From: Desulfoluna spongiiphila
GTDB taxonomy: Bacteria; Desulfobacterota; Desulfobacteria; Desulfobacterales; Desulfolunaceae
Length of the DNA stretch: 64,000 nucleotides
Direction of reading: 5' to 3'
NCBI RefSeq assembly: GCF_900101345.1
Contig: NZ_FMUX01000007.1
Coordinates: 126,738-190,737 of the forward strand
Below are positions 6,225 through 15,324 of the stretch, piece after piece. Position 1 is the stretch's first letter. Each line of letters begins with the position of its first letter. The notes under the pieces are model-generated. The model saw only the letters and a list, made by a program, of their open reading frames with translations. It was not told the DNA's origin and made no database searches. A program made the translations under genes and the position numbers.

Positions 6225-8903
6225 ATGACAGACAAGAAAAAAATCTACCTCATCGACGGCAGTGCCTACATATATCGAAGCTTCCACGCCCTTCCCCCCT
6301 TGACCAACGCCGAAGGGCTCCCCACCAATGCGGTGCTGGGCTTTACCAACATCATCGTCAAGATGATGAACGATTTTGCCCCCACCCACGCTGTGATCTG
6401 CTTTGACGCCAAGGGCCCCACCTTCCGCCACGAGATGTACGAAGCGTACAAGGCCAACCGCCCCCCCATGCCCGACGACTTAAGGGCGCAGATCCCCTTT
6501 GTCCACAAGGTGGCCGAGGCCTACCGCATCCCCACCATGGAAAAGCAGGGACTCGAAGCCGACGACGTCATCGGCACCCTGGCCAAAAAAGCGGAGTCCC
6601 AGGGCTTTGAAGTGGTCATCGTCACCGGGGACAAGGACTTCATGCAGCTCGTCACCGAGACCTGCGTCATCTCCGATCCGGCCCGGGACGTCTACCTGGA
6701 CCGGGACGCGGTCAAGGAGAAACTCGGGGTCTGGCCCGAGCAGGTGACCGACATCATGGCCCTCACCGGCGACACCTCGGACAACGTCCCCGGGGTCCCG
6801 GGCATCGGCAAAAAAACCGCCCCGGACCTCATCAACCAGTTCGGCTCCCTGGACGGCCTCTACGAGCAGGTGGAGACCATTACCAAGAAAAAGCAGAAAG
6901 AGAACCTCATCACCAACAAAGACCTGGCCTTCATCAGCCGGGACCTGGTCACCATCAAAACCGATGCCGACCTTCCCTTTGACGAAGAGGCCCTGGTGGT
7001 ACCCGAGCCCGACGGCGAGACCCTCCTTGAACTCTTCAAGGAGCTGGGTTTTAAAAAATACATCAAGATGTTCAGCGCGCCGCAGAAAAAGGTGGCAAAA
7101 AAGTACCACGCCGTACTCACCGACGAGGCCCTGGCCGAACTGGCAGGCAAAATAAAAGCCGCACCCCTGGTGGCCGTGGACACCGAGACCACGGACCTGT
7201 CCCCCATGCGGGCCGAGGTGGTGGGCATCTCCGTGGCCATGGAGCCCCACGAGGCGTACTACATCCCCTTCGGCCACACCGGCCTGGAGTCCGACAAACA
7301 GCTCTCCAAAGAGGCCGTCTTTTCCGTGATGAAACCCATCCTGGAAGACCCGGACATCTCCAAGTGCGGCCAGAACATCAAGTACGACCTCCTGGTCCTC
7401 AAGGGCGCGGGCATTGAACTTGCCGGCATCGCCTTCGACACCATGATCGCTTCCTATCTCTTAAACCCCACACGGCGCTCCCACGGCCTCGACGAACTGG
7501 CCTTGGAGCTCTTCGACCATCAGAACATTAAATTCGAAGAGGTGGCGGGCAAAGGCAAGAACCAGCTCCTCTTCTCCGAGGTTCCCCTCTCCCAGGCCGT
7601 GCCCTACGCCGCCGAAGACGCAGACATCACCCTGATGATTGCCGAAGAGTTTAAAAAGGAACTTGAGGCGAAAAACCTCACCGAGCTGTTCGACACCATG
7701 GAGATGCCCCTGATGCATGTCCTGGCCGAGATGGAGCACACCGGCGTGGCCGTCAACGAAGAAGCCCTGGTCACCATCTCCAAGACCTTTGAAACCGAGA
7801 TGAACACCATCGAGGCGACCATCTACCAACTCGCAGGGGAAGAGTTCAACATCAACTCCTCCCAGCAACTCGGCGCCATTCTCTTTGAAAAACTCGAACT
7901 GCCCGTCCAGAAGAAGACCAAAAAGAAGACCGGCTATTCCACCGACGTGGAGGTCTTAACCGCCCTGGCCGCCAAGCACGACCTTCCGGCCCAGGTCATC
8001 CGCTACCGGACCCTGGCAAAGCTCAAGAGCACCTACGCCGACGCCCTGGTGGGCCTGATCCACCCGACCACCCACCGGATCCACACCTCCTACAACCAGA
8101 CCGTGGCCGTCACCGGGCGCCTGAGCAGCTCCAACCCCAACCTCCAGAACATCCCCGTCCGAAGCGATGAGGGCCGCATGATCCGCGGCGCCTTTGTCCC
8201 GGCCCAAGGGAAAAAGCTCATCGCCGCCGACTACTCCCAGATCGAGCTGCGCCTTCTGGCCCACTGCTCCGGGGACCCCATTCTCATCGAGTCCTTCAAC
8301 TCCGGCGAAGACATCCACAAGCGCACCGCAGCAGAAATGTTCGACTGCGACCTCCTTTTTGTCACCGGGGAGATGCGCCGCCAGGCCAAGGCCGTGAACT
8401 TCGGCATCATGTACGGCATGAGCCCCTATGGCCTCTCCAAAGAGCTGGCCATCACCCAGAAGATGGCCAAGAGCTTCATCGAAAACTACTTTGCCCGCTA
8501 CAGCGGCGTAAAAACCTTTATCGAGACCTGCATCGCAGAGGCCCAGGAGACCAAAACCACCAGCACCCTTCTGGGGCGCATCCGGCCCCTGCCCGAGATC
8601 ACCAGCGCCAACCGCAACGTCAAGCAGTTCGCCGAACGCTCCGCCGTCAACACCCCCATCCAGGGCACCGCCGCCGACCTCATCAAGCTGGCCATGCTCC
8701 GTTGCAGCGAGATCATCAAAGAGAAAAATCTTGCCACACGCATGATCATGAGCGTCCACGATGAAATCGTCTTTGAAGCCCCGGAATCGGAAGTCAGTGA
8801 GGTGAAGGGCCTCATGCAGCAGGCCATGGAAAATGTCTGGGAGCTTGCCGTGCCCCTGTCCGTCAATATCGAAGTGGGGGACAACTGGAACGAGGCGCAC
8901 TAA
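6225..8903 (+). CDS. polA: DNA polymerase I
   Basis: 892 residues, three domains. Residues 1-260: 5'-3' exonuclease/FEN with YLIDGSAYIYRSFHAL, EADDVIGTLA, TGDTSDNVPG and a GIGKKTA helix-hairpin-helix. Residues 310-490: 3'-5' exonuclease with its DxE motif intact (VAVDTETTDL), so proofreading is probably active. Residues 500-892: family A polymerase with motif A (DYSQIELRLLAH), motif B (RRQAKAVNFGIMYGMS) and motif C (SVHDEIVFE). It fills gaps in repair and removes Okazaki primers. ATG 6225 is preferred over an upstream in-frame ATG at 6057 because homology begins here and GGAG lies upstream. Single gene. Confidence 0.97.
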   Translation: MTDKKKIYLIDGSAYIYRSFHALPPLTNAEGLPTNAVLGFTNIIVKMMNDFAPTHAVICFDAKGPTFRHEMYEAYKANRPPMPDDLRAQIPFVHKVAEAYRIPTMEKQGLEADDVIGTLAKKAESQGFEVVIVTGDKDFMQLVTETCVISDPARDVYLDRDAVKEKLGVWPEQVTDIMALTGDTSDNVPGVPGIGKKTAPDLINQFGSLDGLYEQVETITKKKQKENLITNKDLAFISRDLVTIKTDADLPFDEEALVVPEPDGETLLELFKELGFKKYIKMFSAPQKKVAKKYHAVLTDEALAELAGKIKAAPLVAVDTETTDLSPMRAEVVGISVAMEPHEAYYIPFGHTGLESDKQLSKEAVFSVMKPILEDPDISKCGQNIKYDLLVLKGAGIELAGIAFDTMIASYLLNPTRRSHGLDELALELFDHQNIKFEEVAGKGKNQLLFSEVPLSQAVPYAAEDADITLMIAEEFKKELEAKNLTELFDTMEMPLMHVLAEMEHTGVAVNEEALVTISKTFETEMNTIEATIYQLAGEEFNINSSQQLGAILFEKLELPVQKKTKKKTGYSTDVEVLTALAAKHDLPAQVIRYRTLAKLKSTYADALVGLIHPTTHRIHTSYNQTVAVTGRLSSSNPNLQNIPVRSDEGRMIRGAFVPAQGKKLIAADYSQIELRLLAHCSGDPILIESFNSGEDIHKRTAAEMFDCDLLFVTGEMRRQAKAVNFGIMYGMSPYGLSKELAITQKMAKSFIENYFARYSGVKTFIETCIAEAQETKTTSTLLGRIRPLPEITSANRNVKQFAERSAVNTPIQGTAADLIKLAMLRCSEIIKEKNLATRMIMSVHDEIVFEAPESEVSEVKGLMQQAMENVWELAVPLSVNIEVGDNWNEAH

Positions 8904-8939
8904 AAGGACAGGTTATAGGCCATAGGTCATAAAAAAACG

Positions 8940-9055
8940 CCTCCGGCGGCGAGGTGAGCCACCTCGAAAGCTGATTGCCGTTGCGCTTTGCCCCTCGTTC
9001 CTCGGGACAAAGCGCAACGGCCTTCGGGTCGGACTCCGTCCGACATATACGTTGA
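8940..9055. repeat. R1 half-element with extension, copy at 8.9 kb
   Basis: Starts GCCTCCGGCGGCGAGGTGAG and contains the R1 hairpin (TGCGCTTTG...CAAAGCGCA) but continues CCTTCGGGTCGGACTCCGTCCGAC instead of the usual right half. The same extension, slightly altered, is present at 36708-36815, so this is a recognisable R1 sub-type. Confidence 0.75.
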
Positions 9056-9084
9056 GGGGAGCCTGGGAACAAAAGATAAGAATG

Positions 9085-9212
9085 AAATGGGTATCTCCAG
9101 CAAAAACGGTTGCCACATGTCACACGTCACGCGAATGCCCCGAGAACGCCTGCATAATGACGGCCTCCATGCATTCGCCATAGGGTTTCAAGGTGCCCCC
9201 ACCTTGCCGCCG
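9085..9212. repeat. R2 dispersed repeat, copy 2, with R1 right end
   Basis: Shares with 282-450 the blocks GGTTGCCACATGTCACAC and CGCGAATGCCCCGAGAACGC, then CATTCGCCATAGGGTTTCAA, and ends CACCTTGCCGCCGGAGGC, an R1 terminus. Together with the preceding R1 half it fills the polA-TraB gap. Confidence 0.8.
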
Positions 9213-9292
9213 GAGGCATGCTTTCGGCTTTTCCAGTGTCGTTGTTCACCCTTCAAGCAGAAAATAGCTCTCATTCACAAAAGGCTGCACCC

Positions 9293-10540
9293 ATGATGCG
9301 TCGTTTTGCCAACCTCTTTCTGATCCTTTTCCTTGCCGACGGGGCGATTTCGGTTCTGGACGAACTCTTTACGGCGGTAAGCGGGATGCACCTGCTCATC
9401 CAGCCCAGGGACTTCCTGGCCTTTTTGGTGCTGTTCCTTTCCGGGCCTGTTTTTGTGGCCATGGGCCTGGACCGACGGCTTCCCAAGAGGGTCTTTCTGC
9501 CCATGGCAGGCTATGCCCTGTGGGGCGGTCTCCTGTTCTGGCCCATGCCCCTGTACATCCCGAAGGGGGCCTTCGGACTGATCATGGCGTTGGGGCAATT
9601 GGGCATCGGCCTTGCGGGGATTTGGGCCATCCGAAAGCAGTCTGACCACGCCTTTCTCCTGAGCCCGTCCATGATCCAGGGCCCCTGGTTCAGCCTGAAA
9701 AACACGTTGGCCTGCATGTCGGCCGGCATTCTCATCATCCCCGTCCTCCTGTGCCTCATGGGGTTCTCTGCTTTTTCCAGCTATGTCGAGGCCAAAACCA
9801 ACGGGTTCATGCGCATCACCACTACCGGCCTGTACATGAACGAGAAGACCTACGGCAAAGACGGCAAAACCCTGCGTCTGATCCCCATGATCCACATCGG
9901 GCGAACGGCCTATTACCGTGAAATCGGTACATCCATGACCAACGGCAGGACCCTGATCCTGGCCGAAGGGGTCTCCGACGAAAAAGGGCTCCTTAAAACG
10001 CAGTTCTCCTACGACAACATGGGGGAACTCCTCGGCCTGGACTCCCAATCCCGGATGCAGCTCAACGCCACCTACGTCTCCACGGATTTCGAACCCCTGG
10101 ACCCGTCGGACGCAGGAGCCGGAAAACCCCATATCGTCTCCGCCGACATCGACCTCTCCGAGGTCTCCCCCGCCACCGTGGCCTTCATCAACACCCTTGC
10201 AACGGCCTTATCAGAGACCGACTCCCCTGCTGAAGCATGGAGACAGTACACCACCTGGATCGACTCCCAGGTAAACGATGAGAACGCCCTTTCCGACATT
10301 ACCTACGACATCTTCACCCGGCGAAACGAGGCTGCCGTCGCCATGATGACCAAGGCCCTCCCCCGTTACGACACCCTCATCGTCCCCTGGGGCGCCCTCC
10401 ACATGGCCTTCATCGAAAAGAAAGCCCAACGACTGGGATTCATCCTGCTTACGGAAAACCAGCGGTTGAGCGTGAGTTTCCGGGAGGCTTTGGAGCACCT
10501 CAGGCAGGTACAAGAGACAACGCCTCCGGCGGCAAGGTGA
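9293..10540 (+). CDS. Membrane protein with TraB/GumN-like C-terminal domain
   Basis: 415 residues. The first half has five or six membrane helices (residues 5-25, 38-60, 70-88, 95-115, 140-165). The second half is soluble and shows TraB/PrgY/GumN-like signposts: RLIPMIHIGRTAYYREIG near 202, LAEGVSDEKG near 230 and VPWGALHMAF near 365. TraB-family domains are proposed metal-dependent proteases or hydrolases. Start 9293 has AAGG upstream; 9296 is a second possible ATG. The last residues (TPPAAR) and stop codon are encoded by an R1 repeat that has run into the gene's end, so the native C-terminus may have been longer or different. The family call is by pattern only. Confidence 0.6.
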   Translation: MMRRFANLFLILFLADGAISVLDELFTAVSGMHLLIQPRDFLAFLVLFLSGPVFVAMGLDRRLPKRVFLPMAGYALWGGLLFWPMPLYIPKGAFGLIMALGQLGIGLAGIWAIRKQSDHAFLLSPSMIQGPWFSLKNTLACMSAGILIIPVLLCLMGFSAFSSYVEAKTNGFMRITTTGLYMNEKTYGKDGKTLRLIPMIHIGRTAYYREIGTSMTNGRTLILAEGVSDEKGLLKTQFSYDNMGELLGLDSQSRMQLNATYVSTDFEPLDPSDAGAGKPHIVSADIDLSEVSPATVAFINTLATALSETDSPAEAWRQYTTWIDSQVNDENALSDITYDIFTRRNEAAVAMMTKALPRYDTLIVPWGALHMAFIEKKAQRLGFILLTENQRLSVSFREALEHLRQVQETTPPAAR

Positions 10541-10612
10541 GCCACCTTGAAAGCTGGTTGCCGCTACGCTTTAACCCTCGTCCCCCGGGTCAAATCACGG
10601 CGGCATTCTTAT
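10522..10612. repeat. R1 partial copy overlapping a gene end
   Basis: GCCTCCGGCGGCAAGGTGAGCCACCTTG is followed by a worn R1 hairpin region (ACGCTTTAACCCTCG). The stop codon of the TraB-like gene lies within it. A reverse-oriented R3-like fragment (CTCCGGTGGGTCGCGTTTT) follows near 10668. Confidence 0.7.
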
Positions 10613-10874
10613 AGGATTCATCCATTTCTATTTTTTGGGTGAGCCCTACCCTGAACAAAACACACCTCCGGTGGGTCGCGTTTTAGAAAAGCCCCGCACC
10701 CCATGTGGACCAGTTTATTTAGAGTTCTCTCCCACGCCAGGAGAATCCACATTCATTTCCTGTTGAATAGTCCGGATCATTGTCATATTCCTAATTCTTG
10801 AGAGTTCAATGTGTAGAATGAACAGCGACGCCCCCGGCAGTCTCCATCAGAGAACGGGAGAAGGGGGTGAAACA

Positions 10875-10904
10875 ATGAGCCCAGAAAAAGAAGTGATTCA
10901 ATGA
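10875..10904 (+). CDS. Nine-codon upstream ORF coupled to the amidase
   Basis: ATG 10875 follows a strong AAGGGGGTG and encodes MSPEKEVIQ; its TGA at 10902-10904 overlaps the amidase ATG at 10901 in an ATGA junction. The amidase start itself has only a weak upstream purine run, so ribosomes finishing this mini-ORF could restart on the amidase. Coupling is inferred from the layout only. Confidence 0.4.
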   Translation: MSPEKEVIQ

Positions 10905-12121
10905 ATTCATGTGAAACCACCCCCCTGTCCGATCCCTTTGTCAGTCAAAAAACGCACGCACCATACGCCCCCGGCGCATTGGACGGCTTGACTTTTGCCC
11001 TGAAGGACAACATCGATGTGGCCCGTGAGGTCACGGGCTACGGAAGCCCGGGCTGGAAAGATGCCCACGCCGCCGAGCCTGTTGCCCATGCCATCTGCAT
11101 GGAGCAGCTCCTGGGTGCAGGGGCGACGTTTAAAGGAAAAACCATCTCCGATGAGCTGGCCTACAGCCTTTTGGGGGTCAACGCCTTTTACGGCACGCCG
11201 GCAAACCCCAAGGCCCCGGACAGGATTCCCGGGGGATCCTCCAGCGGATCTGCGTCGGCGGTGGCGGGGAAACAGGTGGACTTTGCCCTCGGCACGGACA
11301 CGGGTGGTTCGGTGCGGGTTCCGGCGGCCAATTGCGGCATCTGGGGTTACAGGCCGTCCCACGGGGCCATCTCCGTGTCCGGGGTGCTGCCCCTGGCGCC
11401 CTCCTACGACACCGTGGGGATCATGGCACGAACCGGAGAGGTCCTGGAAAAGGTGATGGGAGTTCTCCTGGCAGAAGAGGGGCAGGGTCCCACAGCCCCT
11501 CCGACGGTCTGCTTTGTGGATGATGTGTTTCAACTGGCAGGCGGGCAGATGGCAGAGGCCCTGGCACCGTTTCAAAGAAAAATCGCCGAGATGTGTCGCA
11601 CACAGACCGCAACACTCTCGGAGATCACAGCGTCCCATGTCAACTGGCGCTGGCTCTTTGAAAACCTGGGGTACCTGCTCTCCATCGAGATCTGGAACAG
11701 CTTCGGAGCCTGGGTAACCCATGATAAGCCGAGGCTGAGTCCCGGGGCGGCGGCCGGTCTTCACGGGTATGCCGAGGCCTCGGATCGCAAGGATATCCAG
11801 TGCCGCCTCACGTTTCGAAAAACCTTCCAGCGCCAACTGAATGATTTCCTGAGTGGCGGGAATATCCTCTGTTTTCCCACAACGGTGGACCCCGCCCCCC
11901 GGCTGGACGAGATCACACCGGCTTTTTACGAAGGGGACTACGTCCCGCGTTCCATGGGCGTAAACGCCATCTCAAGCCTGTCACGCGCGCCCCAGATCAC
12001 CATGCCGGTGGCAGACATCCAGGGCGTCCCCGTGGGGCTCTCTTTCATGGCGGGATACGGACAGGACACCACCCTCATGGGCATATGCAACCTCCTGTAC
12101 AGCCGGTGCGGCGGTCACTGA
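10901..12121 (+). CDS. Amidase signature enzyme, AMI1-like
   Basis: 406 residues of the amidase signature (AS) family. The Ser-cisSer-Lys triad is visible: Lys35 in LTFALKDNIDV, the serine run at 113-115 in IPGGSSSGSASA, and the nucleophile Ser137 in GTDTGGSVRVPA. The flanking blocks (DELAYSLLGVNAFYGTP, GYRPSHGAISVSGVLPLAPS) closely recall plant AMI1-type indole-3-acetamide amidohydrolases, shorter than GatA. It should hydrolyse a carboxamide to acid and ammonia; the substrate is not readable. Translation may be coupled to the 10875 mini-ORF. A terminator follows at 12179-12203. No amide transporter is adjacent. Confidence 0.88.
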   Translation: MNSCETTPLSDPFVSQKTHAPYAPGALDGLTFALKDNIDVAREVTGYGSPGWKDAHAAEPVAHAICMEQLLGAGATFKGKTISDELAYSLLGVNAFYGTPANPKAPDRIPGGSSSGSASAVAGKQVDFALGTDTGGSVRVPAANCGIWGYRPSHGAISVSGVLPLAPSYDTVGIMARTGEVLEKVMGVLLAEEGQGPTAPPTVCFVDDVFQLAGGQMAEALAPFQRKIAEMCRTQTATLSEITASHVNWRWLFENLGYLLSIEIWNSFGAWVTHDKPRLSPGAAAGLHGYAEASDRKDIQCRLTFRKTFQRQLNDFLSGGNILCFPTTVDPAPRLDEITPAFYEGDYVPRSMGVNAISSLSRAPQITMPVADIQGVPVGLSFMAGYGQDTTLMGICNLLYSRCGGH

Positions 12122-12178
12122 CACAACGGACGTACCAAATGCGGCCGTTCCCCTTCAGCCGTCCATACGCCAAACCAG

Positions 12179-12203
12179 AAAGCGGCCCGTTACGGGCCGC
12201 TTT
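12179..12203. terminator. Bidirectional terminator, amidase/sulfatase
   Basis: AAAGCGGCCCG pairs with CGGGCCGCTTT around TTA; it lies between the ends of the converging amidase (+) and sulfatase (-) genes. A worn R1 fragment follows at about 12238-12300. Confidence 0.85.
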
Positions 12204-12299
12204 CTGTCTATATACCATCTAACGGTTCAGACCACCGTTGCCTCCGGCTACAGGGAGAGCCATCTTGAAAACTGGCTGCCGCTGCGTTTTAAAGGAGCG

Positions 12300-13886
12300 C
12301 TACAGGCTGCTGGGGGTCTTGAGCTTTTCCATAACCTTATCGATGGTGAAGCTCCCCGCTTCCTGACGGGGAGGAAAGTCTTTAAACGTCGCCAGGAACG
12401 TTTCCACATAGGCTTGGGCGGGAATCAGGAGAAAGGCATGATCCATCCACCAGTCCCAATAGGTGTTCGAGGTGATGGACGCCCGCTCATAGGGATCCGT
12501 CCTGAGGTTGTAGAGCCACGGAATACGCGTGTGCACCAGGGGCTCACCCCACACGAGCATGGTTCCCGGAGCACGTTGCTGGGCAAAGACCACCTTCCAG
12601 TTGTCGTACCGCAGAGCCTGCAGATCCCCATCATCTGAAAAATAAAAGAACTCTTCCCGCGGGCCTTTCTCTTCCTTGCCCGTCAGGTACGGCAGAAAAT
12701 TGTAGCCGTCCAGGTGCACGCGATATTTCTTTTTGCTGGCCTTGTAGCCTTTCTTCAACTTCTCTTTGATGTCGGGAACGCCCGCTGCGGCAAGGAGCGT
12801 CGGCATCCAGTCCATGTGGGACATAATCTCGTTGGACACCGAGTCCGCTTCGATTTTTCCGGGCCACCGCACCATGGCAGGTACCCGGTACGCCCCTTCC
12901 CAGTTGGCGTTTTTTTCCCCCCGAAAAGGCGACATGGCCGAATCGGGCCAGGTGTTCATATGGGTCCCGTTGTCCGTGCTGTACAAGACAAGTGTGTTGT
13001 CTGCGATACCCAGCTCATCAAGCTTGTCGAGGACCGTGCCGACATTTTTGTCGTGATCGATCATGGCATCATGGTACGGGCTCTGCCATCGGCCGGACTG
13101 GCCCACACTTTCAGGTTTTACGTGGGTGCGAAAGTGCATGTGGGTGAAGTTGACCCAGACAAAAAAAGGCGTCCCTGCTTTGTGCTGTTTTTCGATGAAT
13201 CGGGCTGACCGATCGGCAACATCGTCATCGATGGTCTCCATGCGTTTTGTTGTGAGGGGCCCCGTATCCTCGATGGACTGTTTCCCATTGGGCAGGGCAA
13301 GGCAATAAAGTACACCCCTGGGACCGTATTTCTTGATGAACTCCGGATCTTTGGGGTAGTCAGGCAGTTCGGGTTCCTCCGATGCATTGAGGTGATACAG
13401 GGAGCCGTAAAATTCATCGAACCCGTGGAGGGTGGGCAAGTGCTCGTCTTTATCACCCAGGTGGTTCTTTCCGAACTGCCCGGTGGCATACCCCTGGGCT
13501 TTCAAAAGCCTTGCAATGGTGGGGTCCTCTTTGTTCATGCCGAGGTCGGCGCCAGGCATCCCCACTTTGCTCAGGCCGCTTCGAAAAACACTCTGCCCCA
13601 TGATAAAGGCTGCACGCCCGGCGGTGCATGTCTGCTCAGCGTAATAATCGGTGAAGAGCATCCCCTCTTTGGCGATGGAATCGATGTTGGGCGTCCGGTA
13701 GCCCATGAGGCCTTTGGTGTATGCGCTGATGTTGCTCTGCCCGATATCGTCCCCCCAGATAATGACGATGTTGGGTTTTTGCGCCTCTTCCGCATAGGCC
13801 GGCAGCCGAAACGCAGCCAAAGCAATCACAACCATCACGGTGACCAGTGTACCTGTCCTCATGTTTCCGCGTAAGCTGAGCTTCAT
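12300..13886 (-). CDS. Secreted sulfatase, Cys-type
   Basis: 528 residues. Residues 1-32 are a signal peptide ending PAYAEE. The alkaline-phosphatase-fold sulfatase core follows: NIVIIWGDDIGQSN (metal ligands Asp46/Asp47), and the formylglycine motif C87-T-A-G-R91 in EQTCTAGRAAFIMGQSV, then a long C-terminal subdomain. The cysteine must be converted to formylglycine, in anaerobes by a radical SAM maturase (anSME) that is not in this window. CTAGR instead of CxPxR is an accepted variant. It would hydrolyse sulfate esters in the periplasm to an alcohol and sulfate. Last gene of a minus-strand set behind alcohol and aldehyde dehydrogenases. Confidence 0.9.
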   Translation of the reverse strand: MKLSLRGNMRTGTLVTVMVVIALAAFRLPAYAEEAQKPNIVIIWGDDIGQSNISAYTKGLMGYRTPNIDSIAKEGMLFTDYYAEQTCTAGRAAFIMGQSVFRSGLSKVGMPGADLGMNKEDPTIARLLKAQGYATGQFGKNHLGDKDEHLPTLHGFDEFYGSLYHLNASEEPELPDYPKDPEFIKKYGPRGVLYCLALPNGKQSIEDTGPLTTKRMETIDDDVADRSARFIEKQHKAGTPFFVWVNFTHMHFRTHVKPESVGQSGRWQSPYHDAMIDHDKNVGTVLDKLDELGIADNTLVLYSTDNGTHMNTWPDSAMSPFRGEKNANWEGAYRVPAMVRWPGKIEADSVSNEIMSHMDWMPTLLAAAGVPDIKEKLKKGYKASKKKYRVHLDGYNFLPYLTGKEEKGPREEFFYFSDDGDLQALRYDNWKVVFAQQRAPGTMLVWGEPLVHTRIPWLYNLRTDPYERASITSNTYWDWWMDHAFLLIPAQAYVETFLATFKDFPPRQEAGSFTIDKVMEKLKTPSSL

Positions 13887-14008
13887 TGTATCGTCCTCCT
13901 TGGTTGGATTATCGGTCCTTCAATGGGTGAGTGATACGTGTCCATGAAACCGGCACATGGCACAGGCCACGTGTTACGCCTTTGGGCGAGGATGCTTCAC
14001 GTCTGGGG

Positions 14009-15190
14009 CTATGCCACCCGGTTGACAATCTGAGCGATCTTCTCCTCACTGATGGCGTAAAACTGGTAGGCCATGTCTTTTTTTACGGTCTCCATGATTT
14101 GTTTCTTTTGGTTGTCATCAAGGGCCCGGGCTGAAAAAGTGGTATCCGCCCCGATTCGATCCTGAAAACTTTTCAGAAATGCCACCACCGACGCAAGGGT
14201 CTGCCCATCATCGGCACCGGGCATCACCCCCAAGGCCGACGCCAGCTTGCCGATTTTCGGCTGATAGAACTCGGGTAAGGCGTCGATGACAACGGGCATC
14301 AGAACCGTGTTGGCGTCTCCATGGGGGATATGACCGACGGCTCCGAAGGCGTGGGCGCAATTGTGGATGGGGATTCCCCCAAGGGAAGAGTAGAAGGCTG
14401 AAATGGCCATGGTACTGGCCTGCAGCAGGGCAGCACGGGCCGCTGTGTCCCCGGGCGCCTCCAGTGCCCTGGGCAGGTTATCGATAATAAGGCGGGTCGC
14501 CTGCATGGCATAGGCGTCCGTGAAGCTATTGCTCAGAGGCGAGGCAAGGGCTTCCACGGCATGGGTCAGGGCGTCAAAGGCCGTGGAGCGGGTAAGCCCC
14601 TTGGGAAGCCCCGTTGTCATGCAAGGATCCAGAATCGCGATGTCCGCCTCAAGCCCGGAAACCACAAGGCTTGCCTTCACGTTTTCCTCTTCGTTAAAAA
14701 AGACGGCAATGGGGGAGGCTTCCGCACCGGTACCGGCTGTTGTGGGGACGGCGATGTGGGGGATGGCAAACCCCTGAGAGTCCGGCCAGACCTCCAGCCT
14801 GCCACCGCCTGCGATATCCCCTCGAATATCGGAGAGCCCTCTGTCCAGGGCGTACTTGACCCCTTTGGAGGCGTCGATGACGCTTCCGCCCCCCACGGCA
14901 AGGATGGCATCGGCCCCGCAGCTTCTCATGTAAGCCGTGGCGTCATTGATGTTCTGGCAGGCCGCATCGGGTTCAATGGAGGTAAAAATCCCGGCAAGGG
15001 AGACATCCTTCTGGCGGTTGAATATGCCGACAAAGGTATCCACAACCCCAACGGCCTCAAGGCCCTTGTCGGAAAAGAGGACAACGCGCTTTGCCCCCAT
15101 GCCCAGAAACAGTGATGGCACATTTTCAATGCCGTTTTCCCTGGCGTGGACGATGGTTTTCATCTGGTAATCAAAAGAGTGAGACTGCAT
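14009..15190 (-). CDS. Iron-containing alcohol dehydrogenase
   Basis: 393 residues of the Fe-ADH family. The NAD(P) loop GGGSVIDASKGVKYAL is near residue 100 and metal-binding histidines lie in HNCAHAFGAVGHIPHGDAN near 265. It interconverts an alcohol and an aldehyde. Start 15190 is chosen because CAGGA lies 9 nt upstream; ATG 15199 and longer starts leave no spacing for a ribosome binding site. The upstream neighbour is an aldehyde dehydrogenase (134 bp) and the downstream one a sulfatase (122 bp), all on one strand, suggesting the product of sulfate-ester cleavage is oxidised stepwise. Confidence 0.9.
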   Translation of the reverse strand: MQSHSFDYQMKTIVHARENGIENVPSLFLGMGAKRVVLFSDKGLEAVGVVDTFVGIFNRQKDVSLAGIFTSIEPDAACQNINDATAYMRSCGADAILAVGGGSVIDASKGVKYALDRGLSDIRGDIAGGGRLEVWPDSQGFAIPHIAVPTTAGTGAEASPIAVFFNEEENVKASLVVSGLEADIAILDPCMTTGLPKGLTRSTAFDALTHAVEALASPLSNSFTDAYAMQATRLIIDNLPRALEAPGDTAARAALLQASTMAISAFYSSLGGIPIHNCAHAFGAVGHIPHGDANTVLMPVVIDALPEFYQPKIGKLASALGVMPGADDGQTLASVVAFLKSFQDRIGADTTFSARALDDNQKKQIMETVKKDMAYQFYAISEEKIAQIVNRVA

Positions 15191-15324
15191 GGTTTTCATT
15201 CCTGTTGTTTCTAAATACCCTTCATGATGCTGCATGTGCCATGGAGGGTTCATGTTTTCATTGGCCCGGAGGCCGGGTGGCTGGCTGACACGGAGCCTGC
15301 AAAATGGCTCATGGTGTCGGCCTT

